Shown in pieces: positions 42,899 through 51,204 of a stretch of 64,000 bases of DNA. A program made the position numbers and the translations under genes. The stretch comes from Shewanella canadensis (lineage in GTDB: Bacteria; Pseudomonadota; Gammaproteobacteria; Enterobacterales; Shewanellaceae). The stretch covers positions 124,001 through 188,000 of the forward strand of contig NZ_RXNU01000008.1 in the NCBI RefSeq assembly GCF_003966225.1, written 5' to 3'. Numbering within the stretch: position 1 is the first letter of the stretch; every line of letters begins with the position of its first letter. Below the pieces are notes generated by a model that did no database searches, had not been told where the DNA came from, and saw nothing but the letters and a program-made list of their open reading frames with translations.

Positions 42899-44017
42899 AT
42901 GGCATTAATCGAACCCACTGCTATTAATAATAAAAAAGTCATCGTCGGCATGTCTGGCGGTGTTGATTCATCAGTTTCGGCTTACCTGTTACTTAAACAG
43001 GGATATCAAGTCGAAGGTCTTTTCATGAAAAATTGGGAAGAAGATGACACCGATGAATATTGTGCCGCAGCAGACGATTTAAAAGATGCGCAAGCAGTAT
43101 GTGACAAGCTGGGTATCAAACTACACACAGTAAACTTCGCCTCTGAATATTGGGACAATGTGTTCGAGTATTTTTTGGCCGAATATAAAGCGGGCCGAAC
43201 GCCAAATCCGGATATCATCTGTAATAAAGAGATTAAGTTTAAAGCTTTTCTCGAATTTGCTGATGACATCTTAGATGCTGACTATATCGCTATGGGTCAT
43301 TATGTTCGCAGAAGCGATGAAAGCGGTCAAAGCCAGATGCTGCGAGGCAGAGATGGCAATAAAGACCAAAGCTACTTCCTCTATACCTTAAGCCATGAGC
43401 AAATATCCCGCTCACTTTTCCCTGTTGGCGAACTTGAAAAGAGCGAAGTCAGAGAGATAGCGAAAGAGATGGGTCTTGTCACCCACGATAAGAAAGACAG
43501 TACCGGGATCTGCTTTATCGGCGAACGAAAGTTTACTGATTTTCTGAGCACCTTTCTGCCAGCACAACCGGGAAATATTGAAACCGCCGAAGGTGAAGTC
43601 ATCGGCACTCACCAGGGTCTCATGTACCACACATTAGGTCAGCGAAAAGGCCTGGGTATCGGCGGCATGAAGAACAGTAATGATGACCCTTGGTATGTGG
43701 TCGACAAAGAGATGGACAGAAACGTACTCGTTGTCGGTCAAGGTGGTCATCACCCAAGATTAATGTCGGTGGGTTTCTATGCCGATCAACTCCACTGGGT
43801 CGACAGAAAAGGACCTATCGATGGTGCTCAGATCACAGTCAAGACTCGCTACCGTCAAAGAGATGTTGCCTGCACATTAACTTATGAAGGCGACGATAGA
43901 ATAAAAGTCATATTCGATGAACCCGTAGCCGCGGTGACCCCAGGTCAATCGGCGGTGTTTTATGATGCCGAGCTTTGCTTAGGCGGCGGTATCATTGATT
44001 CATTAATTAGAGAATAA
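42899..44017 (+). CDS. mnmA: tRNA 2-thiouridylase MnmA
   Basis: Thiolates U34 of Lys, Glu and Gln tRNAs. 372 residues with the PP-loop GMSGGVDSS (18-26), catalytic cysteines in NPDIICNKEIKF (about C103) and STGICFIGER (about C201). Length and motifs match MnmA. It is followed directly by hflD, three bases after the stop. Confidence 0.97.
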   Translation: MALIEPTAINNKKVIVGMSGGVDSSVSAYLLLKQGYQVEGLFMKNWEEDDTDEYCAAADDLKDAQAVCDKLGIKLHTVNFASEYWDNVFEYFLAEYKAGRTPNPDIICNKEIKFKAFLEFADDILDADYIAMGHYVRRSDESGQSQMLRGRDGNKDQSYFLYTLSHEQISRSLFPVGELEKSEVREIAKEMGLVTHDKKDSTGICFIGERKFTDFLSTFLPAQPGNIETAEGEVIGTHQGLMYHTLGQRKGLGIGGMKNSNDDPWYVVDKEMDRNVLVVGQGGHHPRLMSVGFYADQLHWVDRKGPIDGAQITVKTRYRQRDVACTLTYEGDDRIKVIFDEPVAAVTPGQSAVFYDAELCLGGGIIDSLIRE

Positions 44018-44020
44018 CAC

Positions 44021-44635
44021 GTGAGCGATCAGCTAATTGACCGTACTATGGCTTTTGCAGGAATTTTGCAGGCCGTAGCACAAGTGCAACACATAGCCAG
44101 ACATGGAAACTCAGACCGAGATAGTCTCGCTGCCTGTTTAAACACTGTCTTAGTCACGAATCCAGACACGACCTCAGATGTTTATGCTGATAAGGTCGCC
44201 TTAAATAAAGGCTACCAACTCATCATCAATCAACTCGGTGATGCTAAAGATAAAGATGTCGAAGTCACTCGATACCTTGTCGGTATATTAGCCTTAGAGA
44301 GAAAGTTGGCTCGTGGCAATGCCATGAGTATATTATCGGAAAGAATCAATCAGATTCACCGTCAGCTGCACCACTTTGAGATCACCGACGAACAGGTCAT
44401 CGCCAACTTCGCTGGTATCTATAGCGATATTATCAGCACCTTAGGTCCAAAAATTCAAATCTCGGGTAATCCAGAATATCTGAAACAATCTCAGGTACAG
44501 GAAAAAATCCGTGCACTCCTACTGTCTGCCATGCGCAGCGCAGTGTTGTGGCGCCAATTAGGAGGCAAGCGCAGACACCTTGTCTTCGCAAGAAAAACAA
44601 TAGTCGATACGGCAAAAAAAAGCCTCACCCTATAA
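44021..44635 (+). CDS. hflD: HflD homologue
   Basis: 204-residue, mainly helical protein of the HflD (YcfC) family. In E. coli it is a peripheral membrane protein that affects lambda CII stability; its housekeeping role is unclear. GTG start three bases after mnmA; sequence LIDRTMAFAGILQAVAQVQ and SGNPEYLKQSQVQEKIRALL (20) fit. Always found between mnmA and purB in this group. Confidence 0.93.
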   Translation: MSDQLIDRTMAFAGILQAVAQVQHIARHGNSDRDSLAACLNTVLVTNPDTTSDVYADKVALNKGYQLIINQLGDAKDKDVEVTRYLVGILALERKLARGNAMSILSERINQIHRQLHHFEITDEQVIANFAGIYSDIISTLGPKIQISGNPEYLKQSQVQEKIRALLLSAMRSAVLWRQLGGKRRHLVFARKTIVDTAKKSLTL

Positions 44636-44663
44636 ATAAGCCAAGTTCATAAAGGAGCTTCAA

Positions 44664-46031
44664 ATGGAACTTTCCGCACTAACTGCTATCTCTCCCGTAG
44701 ACGGTCGTTATGGTAGTAAAACCGCCTCATTAAGAGGGATTTTCAGCGAGTACGGCCTGACCAAGTACCGTGTTCAAGTCGAAGTAAACTGGTTGAAGCT
44801 GCTTTCCAGCTGCCCAGAAATTGAAGAAGTTCCCCCCTTTAGCGAGACCGCGCTTGCCCTTCTCGATCAGATTAAAGATAACTTCAGTGAAGAAGATGCG
44901 CTGCGCATTAAAAAGATTGAAGCCACAACAAACCACGATGTAAAAGCGGTTGAATACTTCATCAAAGAGCAAATCGAAAACAATGCTGAACTTGTTGCAA
45001 TCGATGAGTTTGTACACTTCGCTTGTACCTCTGAAGATATCAATAACCTGTCTCATGGCCTGATGCTCAGTGAAGCACGTGAGCAGGTATTAGCACCTTA
45101 CTGTCAGCAAGTCATCGATGCGATCAAAGCCTTAGCGAAAGAGCACCGTTCAGTACCTTTAATGTCACGAACTCATGGTCAACCAGCCTCTCCTTCTACC
45201 TTAGGTAAAGAGATGGCTAACGTTGTCATTCGTCTCGAGCGTCAATTAAAGCAGATCAATGCAGTTGAAATCATGGGTAAGATAAATGGTGCAGTAGGTA
45301 ACTACAATGCTCACCTGTCTGCCTACCCTGAAGTCGATTGGCATACACTTTCACAGCGTTTTGTCACCAGCCTGGGACTTAACTGGAACCCATACACCAC
45401 ACAGATCGAGCCACACGATTATATCGCCGAGCTCTTCGATGCTGTTGCACGTTTCAATACTGTTCTCATCGATTTCGACCGTGATATCTGGGGCTATATC
45501 GCTCTGGGTCACTTCAAGCAAAGAACCATTGCCGGCGAGATTGGTTCTTCAACCATGCCACATAAAGTGAATCCTATCGATTTTGAAAACTCGGAAGGTA
45601 ACTTAGGTATTGCTAACGCACTGATGCAGCATCTCGCGTCTAAGCTTCCAGTCTCTCGCTGGCAGCGTGATCTTACCGATTCAACCGTTCTTCGCAACTT
45701 AGGTGTTGGTATGGCTCATGCGTTAATCGCCTATCAAGCAACGCTCAAAGGGATCAGTAAGCTTCAAGTCAATGAAGAGCAACTTCGTGCTGAGCTGGAC
45801 AAAAACTGGGAAGTACTGGCAGAGCCTGTACAAACAGTCATGCGTCGCTATGGTATCGAGAAACCCTATGAGAAGCTCAAAGAGCTGACTCGTGGTAAGC
45901 GTATCGATGGTGAGCAGCTCGCAGTCTTTATTGATGGTCTTGAGTTACCACAAGATGTCAAAATCGAACTTAAGAAGATGACACCTGCTAACTACATCGG
46001 TCGCGCGGAAGCCTTCGTCGACGAGCTATAG
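44664..46031 (+). CDS. purB: Adenylosuccinate lyase
   Basis: Purine biosynthesis enzyme acting at two steps (SAICAR to AICAR, adenylosuccinate to AMP). 455 residues with the superfamily signature SSTMPHKVNPIDFEN (about 295-309), THGQPASPSTLGKE and HFACTSEDINN. ATG preceded by AAGGAG. Terminator after the gene. Confidence 0.98.
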   Translation: MELSALTAISPVDGRYGSKTASLRGIFSEYGLTKYRVQVEVNWLKLLSSCPEIEEVPPFSETALALLDQIKDNFSEEDALRIKKIEATTNHDVKAVEYFIKEQIENNAELVAIDEFVHFACTSEDINNLSHGLMLSEAREQVLAPYCQQVIDAIKALAKEHRSVPLMSRTHGQPASPSTLGKEMANVVIRLERQLKQINAVEIMGKINGAVGNYNAHLSAYPEVDWHTLSQRFVTSLGLNWNPYTTQIEPHDYIAELFDAVARFNTVLIDFDRDIWGYIALGHFKQRTIAGEIGSSTMPHKVNPIDFENSEGNLGIANALMQHLASKLPVSRWQRDLTDSTVLRNLGVGMAHALIAYQATLKGISKLQVNEEQLRAELDKNWEVLAEPVQTVMRRYGIEKPYEKLKELTRGKRIDGEQLAVFIDGLELPQDVKIELKKMTPANYIGRAEAFVDEL

Positions 46032-46072
46032 TCTTCACCTTAATGGCAGGCTATCTTTAAGCTATGCAAAGC

Positions 46073-46105
46073 AAAAGCGGTAAGCTGAAACTTACCGCTT
46101 TTTTT
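46073..46105 (+). terminator. purB terminator
   Basis: Stem AAAAGCGGTAAG (46073-46084) / CTTACCGCTTTT (46091-46102) followed by T residues. Confidence 0.9.
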
Positions 46106-46141
46106 ATGACTAATGTTACATAAAAATCTAATTAAGTGTCT

Positions 46142-47269
46142 ATGTATAAACTGAACCTGAATATCACTGAGTTTTTAACTTCTCACTGGCAAAAAAAACC
46201 ATTAGTGATTAAAAATGCCTTCACGAATTTTGATGATCCGATTAGTGCCGATGAACTCGCAGGTCTTGCCTGTGAAGAGGAGATCTCTTCTCGAGTGATT
46301 GTCACCCAAGAGAAAGGTTGGGATATTATTCAGGGCCCCATAGAAGACTACAGCGAGTTTGGTGAAAAAAATTGGCAACTGTTAGTTCAGGCAGTAAACC
46401 ATTGGTATCCAGCAACTACCCCTCTGATTGAAGCCTTTCGCTTTATCCCTGATTGGCGCTTCGATGATCTTATGGTCTCTTTTGCCACTCCCGGTGGCGG
46501 TGTCGGACCTCATATCGATAATTATGATGTTTTTCTGCTACAGGGAGAAGGTACCAGACGCTGGAGGGTGGGCGCTAAGGGTGAATATGCCCCCCGCGGT
46601 GGCGATATGAACACCGCACTGATCGATGATTTCGACCCCATCATAGATGTCGTACTCGAGTCGGGGGATATGCTCTATATCCCGCCAGGTTATCCCCATT
46701 GCGCCGAAACGCTCACCACAGCCCTGAGCTATTCAATCGGCTTTAGAGCCCCGAATCAGCAAGAGCTATTAACGGGGATCGCGGATCACCTGTTGGACAC
46801 TAACACGGGGTTAAAACGCTTCACCTCGAGCTCTGAACCGACTTGTGCGGCGACACTGCCCGTTAAACAACAACAAGAGATGCTCAGCCTGCTAAGTGAG
46901 TTATTACAGCAACCTGAGCACTATCAAGCGGTATTAGGCCAGATGTTAAGCCAAAACCGTTTCGAACTGGATATATCGGAGCCAGAGGCGCCCTACTCTT
47001 TAAGCGAGCTAAAGTCAGCCTTGTATGAAGGGGCTGAGATACACAGGATCGGCGGATTAAAAGTCATCTCGCTCGAAAACGATATAAACAGCCGGCTTTT
47101 TATCAATGGTGAGATAGTTAACTTTGAATCCAGTGATATGACGCAACTATCCCTGATTGCAGATTCTCTGATAATTTCCAATCTAGCGGCTAGAGCACTT
47201 TTCCAATCTACTGAATTATCAGATTTTATTTTGGAACAGCTCAATAAAGGCTATTACTACCTGGCCTGA
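46142..47269 (+). CDS. roxA: Ribosomal protein uL16 arginine hydroxylase RoxA (YcfD)
   Basis: Fe(II)/2-oxoglutarate-dependent JmjC-type oxygenase that hydroxylates an arginine of ribosomal protein L16. 375 residues from the ATG at 46142 (a GTG two codons earlier is in frame). Metal ligands H124 and D126 (GPHIDNYDVF) and H186 (PPGYPHCAET) fall within one residue of the E. coli positions. A C-terminal winged-helix-like domain follows. Confidence 0.93.
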   Translation: MYKLNLNITEFLTSHWQKKPLVIKNAFTNFDDPISADELAGLACEEEISSRVIVTQEKGWDIIQGPIEDYSEFGEKNWQLLVQAVNHWYPATTPLIEAFRFIPDWRFDDLMVSFATPGGGVGPHIDNYDVFLLQGEGTRRWRVGAKGEYAPRGGDMNTALIDDFDPIIDVVLESGDMLYIPPGYPHCAETLTTALSYSIGFRAPNQQELLTGIADHLLDTNTGLKRFTSSSEPTCAATLPVKQQQEMLSLLSELLQQPEHYQAVLGQMLSQNRFELDISEPEAPYSLSELKSALYEGAEIHRIGGLKVISLENDINSRLFINGEIVNFESSDMTQLSLIADSLIISNLAARALFQSTELSDFILEQLNKGYYYLA

Positions 47270-47315
47270 GTATTCGCTACGGAACAGTTCTGTTGAGTTT
47301 AAAATGACACAATCA

Positions 47316-47345
47316 AAAATGGCATCGAATCGATGCCATTTTGTT
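47316..47345 (+). terminator. Bidirectional terminator after roxA
   Basis: Stem ATGGCATCGA (47319-47328) / TCGATGCCAT (47330-47339), flanked by AAA and TTT, between convergent genes. Confidence 0.75.
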
Positions 47346-47378
47346 TCTCATAACGGTTACCCATTACCCATTACAGGG

Positions 47379-47822
47379 TTATCCCCACAACTTTTCATCA
47401 TTGTGGATCTGATAAAGGCTTTCTGCCCGTGATACGAGCAACTGAGCAAACTTTGCCTGCATAGGATCTTTGGTTGCGCCAGATTTATGTAAGTTTTCAG
47501 CTTTTAGCTGCCACATCATAGAGAAATGACGAATCGCCTCACGCGCCGTTCCTGCAACATTCACATCGACATAATCCGAGGGAAGATCGCCGGACATCAC
47601 CCAAAAAGTCTGCTTCTTTGGCTGTTTAGATTCCATTTTCCAAATTGCAACGTAAGGAGCTAAATAACGGCTTTCATCAGCAATAACATTACTCGGGATC
47701 ACTCCTTTTTCGGCGAGAAAACGATTCGCTTTTTGAAAGTGTTCTCTGATCCACTCTTGTCTTAACGCTTCCTGTTTTTCCTGATCAATCTCTTGAGTTT
47801 GATCGACTGCTTGCTCCGTCAT
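47379..47822 (-). CDS. DUF4826-type protein
   Basis: 147 residues, soluble, not functionally assigned. The segments EWIREHFQKANRFLAEKGV, YLAPYVAIWKMES, FWVMSGDLPSDYV and AREAIRHFSMMWQLKAENL fit a family of about 140 residues known mainly from Shewanella, Vibrio and relatives (I recall it as DUF4826). ATG at 47822. It is divergent from the leucine dehydrogenase gene. Confidence 0.72.
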   Translation of the reverse strand: MTEQAVDQTQEIDQEKQEALRQEWIREHFQKANRFLAEKGVIPSNVIADESRYLAPYVAIWKMESKQPKKQTFWVMSGDLPSDYVDVNVAGTAREAIRHFSMMWQLKAENLHKSGATKDPMQAKFAQLLVSRAESLYQIHNDEKLWG

Positions 47823-47906
47823 ACTTCATTCCTATCTTATTGTTATGTTGTATACCTACAGCGCTTTCCAAAAGTGTCCCGGTCTTGACCGAAGAAATGG
47901 CACCCA

Positions 47907-47926
47907 ACTTTACGTTAACGTAAAGT
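47907..47926 (+). promoter_or_regulatory. LiuR-type operator upstream of leucine dehydrogenase
   Basis: ACTTTACGTTAACGTAAAGT is a perfect 20-base palindrome. Its core TTTACGTTAACGTAAA equals the motif known for LiuR, the MerR-family regulator of branched-chain amino-acid breakdown in gammaproteobacteria. It lies 155 bases before the GTG start of leucine dehydrogenase, an expected LiuR target. Assignment rests on recall of the motif. Confidence 0.75.
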
Positions 47927-48024
47927 GGAAAGCTAAATTGCCACGCAGATCACAATTATTCCTAATCTTTACTATGTTGAGGGTATCTCTAAATGCTATC
48001 GTTCTGCAATAAATTTAAATAAGT

Positions 48025-48053
48025 CGTCGAATGAACACTTCATGTTCTCGACG
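48025..48053 (+). promoter_or_regulatory. Hairpin in the leucine dehydrogenase leader
   Basis: CGTCGA (48025-48030) plus GAAC (48033-48036) pair with GTTC (48044-48047) plus TCGACG (48048-48053), followed by TTTTC, 28 bases before the GTG start. It looks like a small terminator or translation-control hairpin. The ATG at 48042 lies in its loop. Confidence 0.4.
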
Positions 48054-48080
48054 TTTTCATTCCCCAGCGGAGAACTGTAC

Positions 48081-49115
48081 GTGGCTGTATTCAATCATAT
48101 CTCTTTTGACGAACATGAACAGGTTGTCTTTTGTCAGGACAAAGAAAGTGGCTTAAAAGCGATTATCGCCATCCACAATACCAAACTAGGGCCTGCTGTT
48201 GGTGGCTGTAGAATGTGGAACTACGAGTCTGACGACGAAGCCTTAAATGATGTATTAAGACTATCTCGTGGCATGACCTATAAAAATGCCCTTGCCGGAT
48301 TAGAGATGGGCGGCGGAAAGTCTGTGATCATCGCCGAGCCAAATACTGAGAACAGAGAAGCGCTGTTCCGTGCTTTCGGCCGTTGTATCCATGGTCTGGG
48401 TGGAAAATATTATTCGGCTGAAGATGTCGGTGTATCAACCGCGGATATTATGATTGCCCATGAAGAGACGCCTTATATGGCTGGCCTTGAAGGTAAGAGC
48501 GGTGACCCATCACCTTTCACAGCCTTGGGTACATATTTAGGAATAAAGGCTGCCGTAAAGCATCAGCGCGGCCTTGACTCACTCAAAGGGCTTAAAATCT
48601 CCGTTCAGGGTGTTGGCCATGTTGGTTATTACCTGTGTCGTCATCTGCACGAAGAGGGAGCCGAGCTAATCGTTACCGATATTCATCAGTCTTCATTAGA
48701 CAAGGTCGCCACAGAGTTCGGTGCTACCGTGGTGGCTCCACAAGATATCTATAAGCAAGATGTCGACGTTTATGCTCCTTGTGCATTGGGTGCAACCATT
48801 AATGATGTCACCATCCCACAACTTAAAGCGACGATCGTTGCCGGTTGTGCCAATAACCAGTTAGCCGAGCCACGTCATGGTGAGAAGCTTAAAGAGCTCG
48901 ATATCTTGTATGCGCCGGACTATGTGATCAATGCCGGTGGCATTATCAACGTGTCGTTCGAAAAAGATTATGACGTGACCTCATCGACTAAAAAAGTCGA
49001 AGAGATCTACGGCACTCTGATGAGAATATTTACCCAGGCAGACGAGCAGAACAGAACGACAGGTTCGGTTGCCGATGAGATGGCACGTAACATCATTGAA
49101 GCCGCTAAAAGCTAA
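48081..49115 (+). CDS. ldh: Leucine dehydrogenase
   Basis: NAD-dependent oxidative deamination of Leu, Val and Ile, feeding branched-chain 2-oxo acids into catabolism. 344 residues from the GTG at 48081 (MAVFNHISFDEHEQVVFC), which follows GCGGAG at about nine bases; a longer frame from 48042 starts inside a hairpin. The glycine-rich LAGLEMGGGKSVI has catalytic K80; the NAD fold has GVGHVGYYL near 180. The upstream LiuR-type palindrome supports a catabolic role. Confidence 0.93.
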   Translation: MAVFNHISFDEHEQVVFCQDKESGLKAIIAIHNTKLGPAVGGCRMWNYESDDEALNDVLRLSRGMTYKNALAGLEMGGGKSVIIAEPNTENREALFRAFGRCIHGLGGKYYSAEDVGVSTADIMIAHEETPYMAGLEGKSGDPSPFTALGTYLGIKAAVKHQRGLDSLKGLKISVQGVGHVGYYLCRHLHEEGAELIVTDIHQSSLDKVATEFGATVVAPQDIYKQDVDVYAPCALGATINDVTIPQLKATIVAGCANNQLAEPRHGEKLKELDILYAPDYVINAGGIINVSFEKDYDVTSSTKKVEEIYGTLMRIFTQADEQNRTTGSVADEMARNIIEAAKS

Positions 49116-49159
49116 GATTTGTAAGTAAACTTACCACACGCTTTTCACAAGTTTGATTG

Positions 49160-49191
49160 AGGGACGAAATATTATTTTCGTCCCTTTTTTT
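49160..49191 (+). terminator. Leucine dehydrogenase terminator
   Basis: Ten-pair stem AGGGACGAAA (49160-49169) / TTTCGTCCCT (49176-49185) followed by a T run. Confidence 0.9.
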
Positions 49192-49320
49192 AATTAATTA
49201 TTTTTTACCTGTGCTGCCAAAGGGATAGAAATTTGACACAGAAATTTAATCCTTTCGACTGGATAATGTCATATTTGTCTGCTTGACTTAGAGGCTCGTT
49301 ATCTCGCGTAGGAAAGCGCT

Positions 49321-49665
49321 ATGGTTACTTTCAAGTATGATCTCAACCAAGATGTTATCGAACTTCAAGCCAGCAATTGGTGCGGGTTAGAGCAAGTTTT
49401 CGTCAATGGTAAAATGGTGTCGAGAAAACTGAACTTCGGTCAAAACAGCGAACATAACATTCAGTTGAATGATGGTAATCCATGTCGTTTTCAATTACTT
49501 ATTGACCCAACATCTGAACAGATGGTCTGCAGGATCTATAAGAGAAACAACCTGATCACCAGTATCAAGCAGGGAAAAGAAAACTTACTACAGAGTAGAA
49601 AACTGGTTCAAAATCTGACCCTTTTCTTAACCCTTTCAGGTTTAATATTCTTACTGCTTAACTAA
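49321..49665 (+). CDS. Unknown small tail-anchored protein
   Basis: 114 residues, not recognised. A soluble part rich in beta-forming residues (1-90) is followed by one hydrophobic helix at the very C-terminus (LVQNLTLFLTLSGLIFLLLN, about 95-114), so it may be tail-anchored in the inner membrane. ATG at 49321 preceded by a weak AGGAAAG. It is convergent with the following lipoprotein gene, with only 15 bases between the ends. Confidence 0.65.
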   Translation: MVTFKYDLNQDVIELQASNWCGLEQVFVNGKMVSRKLNFGQNSEHNIQLNDGNPCRFQLLIDPTSEQMVCRIYKRNNLITSIKQGKENLLQSRKLVQNLTLFLTLSGLIFLLLN

Positions 49666-49680
49666 GGCAAGCGTTATCAG

Positions 49681-50079
49681 TTAACACAGGCTGAGCAGGT
49701 TGTCTTTAATGCAGATCTGTTGACTATCCTGGTAATTACCACTTCCAGCCGTCACCGTCGTAATCGAAAGTTTCTGTTTATCCGATCCATTCTCGATTAG
49801 CATCGCCTTAAAAATGGTGCCATCACGGGGAAATGACACCGCGGCCACAAAATCTCCAACAGATAGATCACGATACAGTTTGACTGTGATACTCCCTATA
49901 GATCTAGGCTCTAACCTCCCTTCACTCACAACTAATGTGGCACCACTAGCCAGTTCGAACTTTTCAAGGTAAACCCCGGATGAAGAGTGCTCAGCTGTAT
50001 CGGGTTTGGGTTTGTTGATATTGATTGAACATGCGCTCAAGGAGAAAGATAACAAGAGTAAAGGCAGATATTTGATCAT
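49681..50079 (-). CDS. Small lipoprotein of unknown function
   Basis: 132 residues with a clear lipoprotein signal (MIKYLPLLLLSFSLSAC, lipid Cys17), then a predicted beta-rich domain. Two cysteines near the end (QQICIKDNLLSLC) could form a disulphide. ATG preceded by AGAGGAT. No family recognised; in front of it lies a MarR-type gene on the same strand, 70 bases upstream. Confidence 0.75.
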   Translation of the reverse strand: MIKYLPLLLLSFSLSACSININKPKPDTAEHSSSGVYLEKFELASGATLVVSEGRLEPRSIGSITVKLYRDLSVGDFVAAVSFPRDGTIFKAMLIENGSDKQKLSITTVTAGSGNYQDSQQICIKDNLLSLC

Positions 50080-50149
50080 AAGATCCTCTGATTGAACCTG
50101 TCGAATTTAATAACGGCAAAAAAGGAGATGATTCAAAATCACTAATCGG

Positions 50150-50569
50150 TCATTCAGGGAATCGATTAATTTTATTGAGTAAGGCCATAAAGGCTAAGCG
50201 CTCATCACCCGAGAGGTTATCAAGAAAGTTGGCGTTGACTCGCTCGGCTTCGATCACAAGATCTTGCTCTAACGCCTTTCCGGCATCGGTCAGAAAAATG
50301 TGAAACGCGCGACGATTGTCAGCTTCTTGATGGCGGGTAACCAGGCCTTGTACCTGTAGTTGGTCGAGCAAGCGTGTCATCGTATAATGTGCAACGTCGC
50401 ACCGTTTAGATAACTCAGTCTGTGTGATCCCCTCCTCTTGCCACAAGGCAAAAAGAACCGGCCAGAGTTTTATATCGAGTTGGTAACGTTTGAGTTTTTG
50501 ATCCAATGCATTTTGTAGATCAATATTCAAATGCGACACCAGATACCCGAGGCTTTCATACTGTTTCAA
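50150..50569 (-). CDS. MarR-family transcription regulator
   Basis: 139 residues with the MarR winged helix: ITQTELSKRCDVAHYTMTRLLDQLQVQGLV as recognition region (about 52-80), then the basic wing RHQEADNRRAFHIFLTDAGK. The start is TTG at 50569, six bases after GGGAGA; an in-frame TGA just upstream excludes a longer form. It may control itself and the lipoprotein gene downstream; targets unknown. Confidence 0.88.
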   Translation of the reverse strand: MKQYESLGYLVSHLNIDLQNALDQKLKRYQLDIKLWPVLFALWQEEGITQTELSKRCDVAHYTMTRLLDQLQVQGLVTRHQEADNRRAFHIFLTDAGKALEQDLVIEAERVNANFLDNLSGDERLAFMALLNKINRFPE

Positions 50570-50681
50570 TCAGCATCTCCCATCCGTCAGCACCTGATTT
50601 AATACTACCACTTAGCCTGCAAGAAACTAGCATTAGTCATAACTAATTACGAATTAAAGCTTAAGCCTTTGATTAATTGTT

Positions 50682-51122
50682 TTAATTTTCAGAAATTAAG
50701 AACTGATCGATAAAGCGGTAATAGCAAGCACGACCCAATTTAGCTTTGAGGCCTCTCTCTAACTCGAGGAAAATGCCTTCATCATTAAGTTCAAATGCCT
50801 TAACATTTTCCACCTTATGCTTAGTATCTAGAGCAGAGTCCAGCAAAAATGAATGCTCACTCTGTTCGTAACCCACGATGATTAACGCCGCATCAGCAAC
50901 CGTTACCCGCAACTTTTCAGCTGGTGTGATCAAGTAATATTGGCCGTCGATACAGTGCAAAATCGAGGAGAAGAGCCGGGCAAACTTGTTTGGTAATCGC
51001 TCTCCTCGATAATACCAGTCACCCTGAGTAGTGATATTAAACAGGGGGTCCTCAGAGCAAAGCTGCGCCCCATTTGTCAGCTTAGCTAACTCACAATCAG
51101 CGGTCTTGCTACTTTCACTCAT
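50682..51122 (-). CDS. DUF1285 protein
   Basis: 146 residues matching the DUF1285 family by length and by segments such as DPLFNITTQGDWYYRGERLP, FSSILHCIDGQYYLITPAEK and the central VADAALIIV. Members are small soluble proteins of unknown function with two beta-rich subdomains. ATG preceded by AAGGAG. A terminator separates it from ydiJ upstream. Confidence 0.82.
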   Translation of the reverse strand: MSESSKTADCELAKLTNGAQLCSEDPLFNITTQGDWYYRGERLPNKFARLFSSILHCIDGQYYLITPAEKLRVTVADAALIIVGYEQSEHSFLLDSALDTKHKVENVKAFELNDEGIFLELERGLKAKLGRACYYRFIDQFLISEN

Positions 51123-51141
51123 ATCGACTCCTTAAAACAAC

Positions 51142-51179
51142 AAAGCCAGGTAATACCAATCGGTACAACACCTGGCTTT
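51142..51179 (-). terminator. ydiJ terminator with a dispersed palindrome in its loop
   Basis: Ten-pair stem AAAGCCAGGT (51142-51151) / ACCTGGCTTT (51170-51179). The loop contains ATACCAATCGGTAC (51153-51166), a copy of the palindrome also found at 22904 and 28063. Confidence 0.75.
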
Positions 51180-51204
51180 TGTCACTGTGAACCAGATTAA
51201 TGGT

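Noticed and set aside
48042..48080. ATG start 13 codons upstream for leucine dehydrogenase
   Set aside because: It lies in the loop of a hairpin without a ribosome site, and the family begins at MAVFNH.
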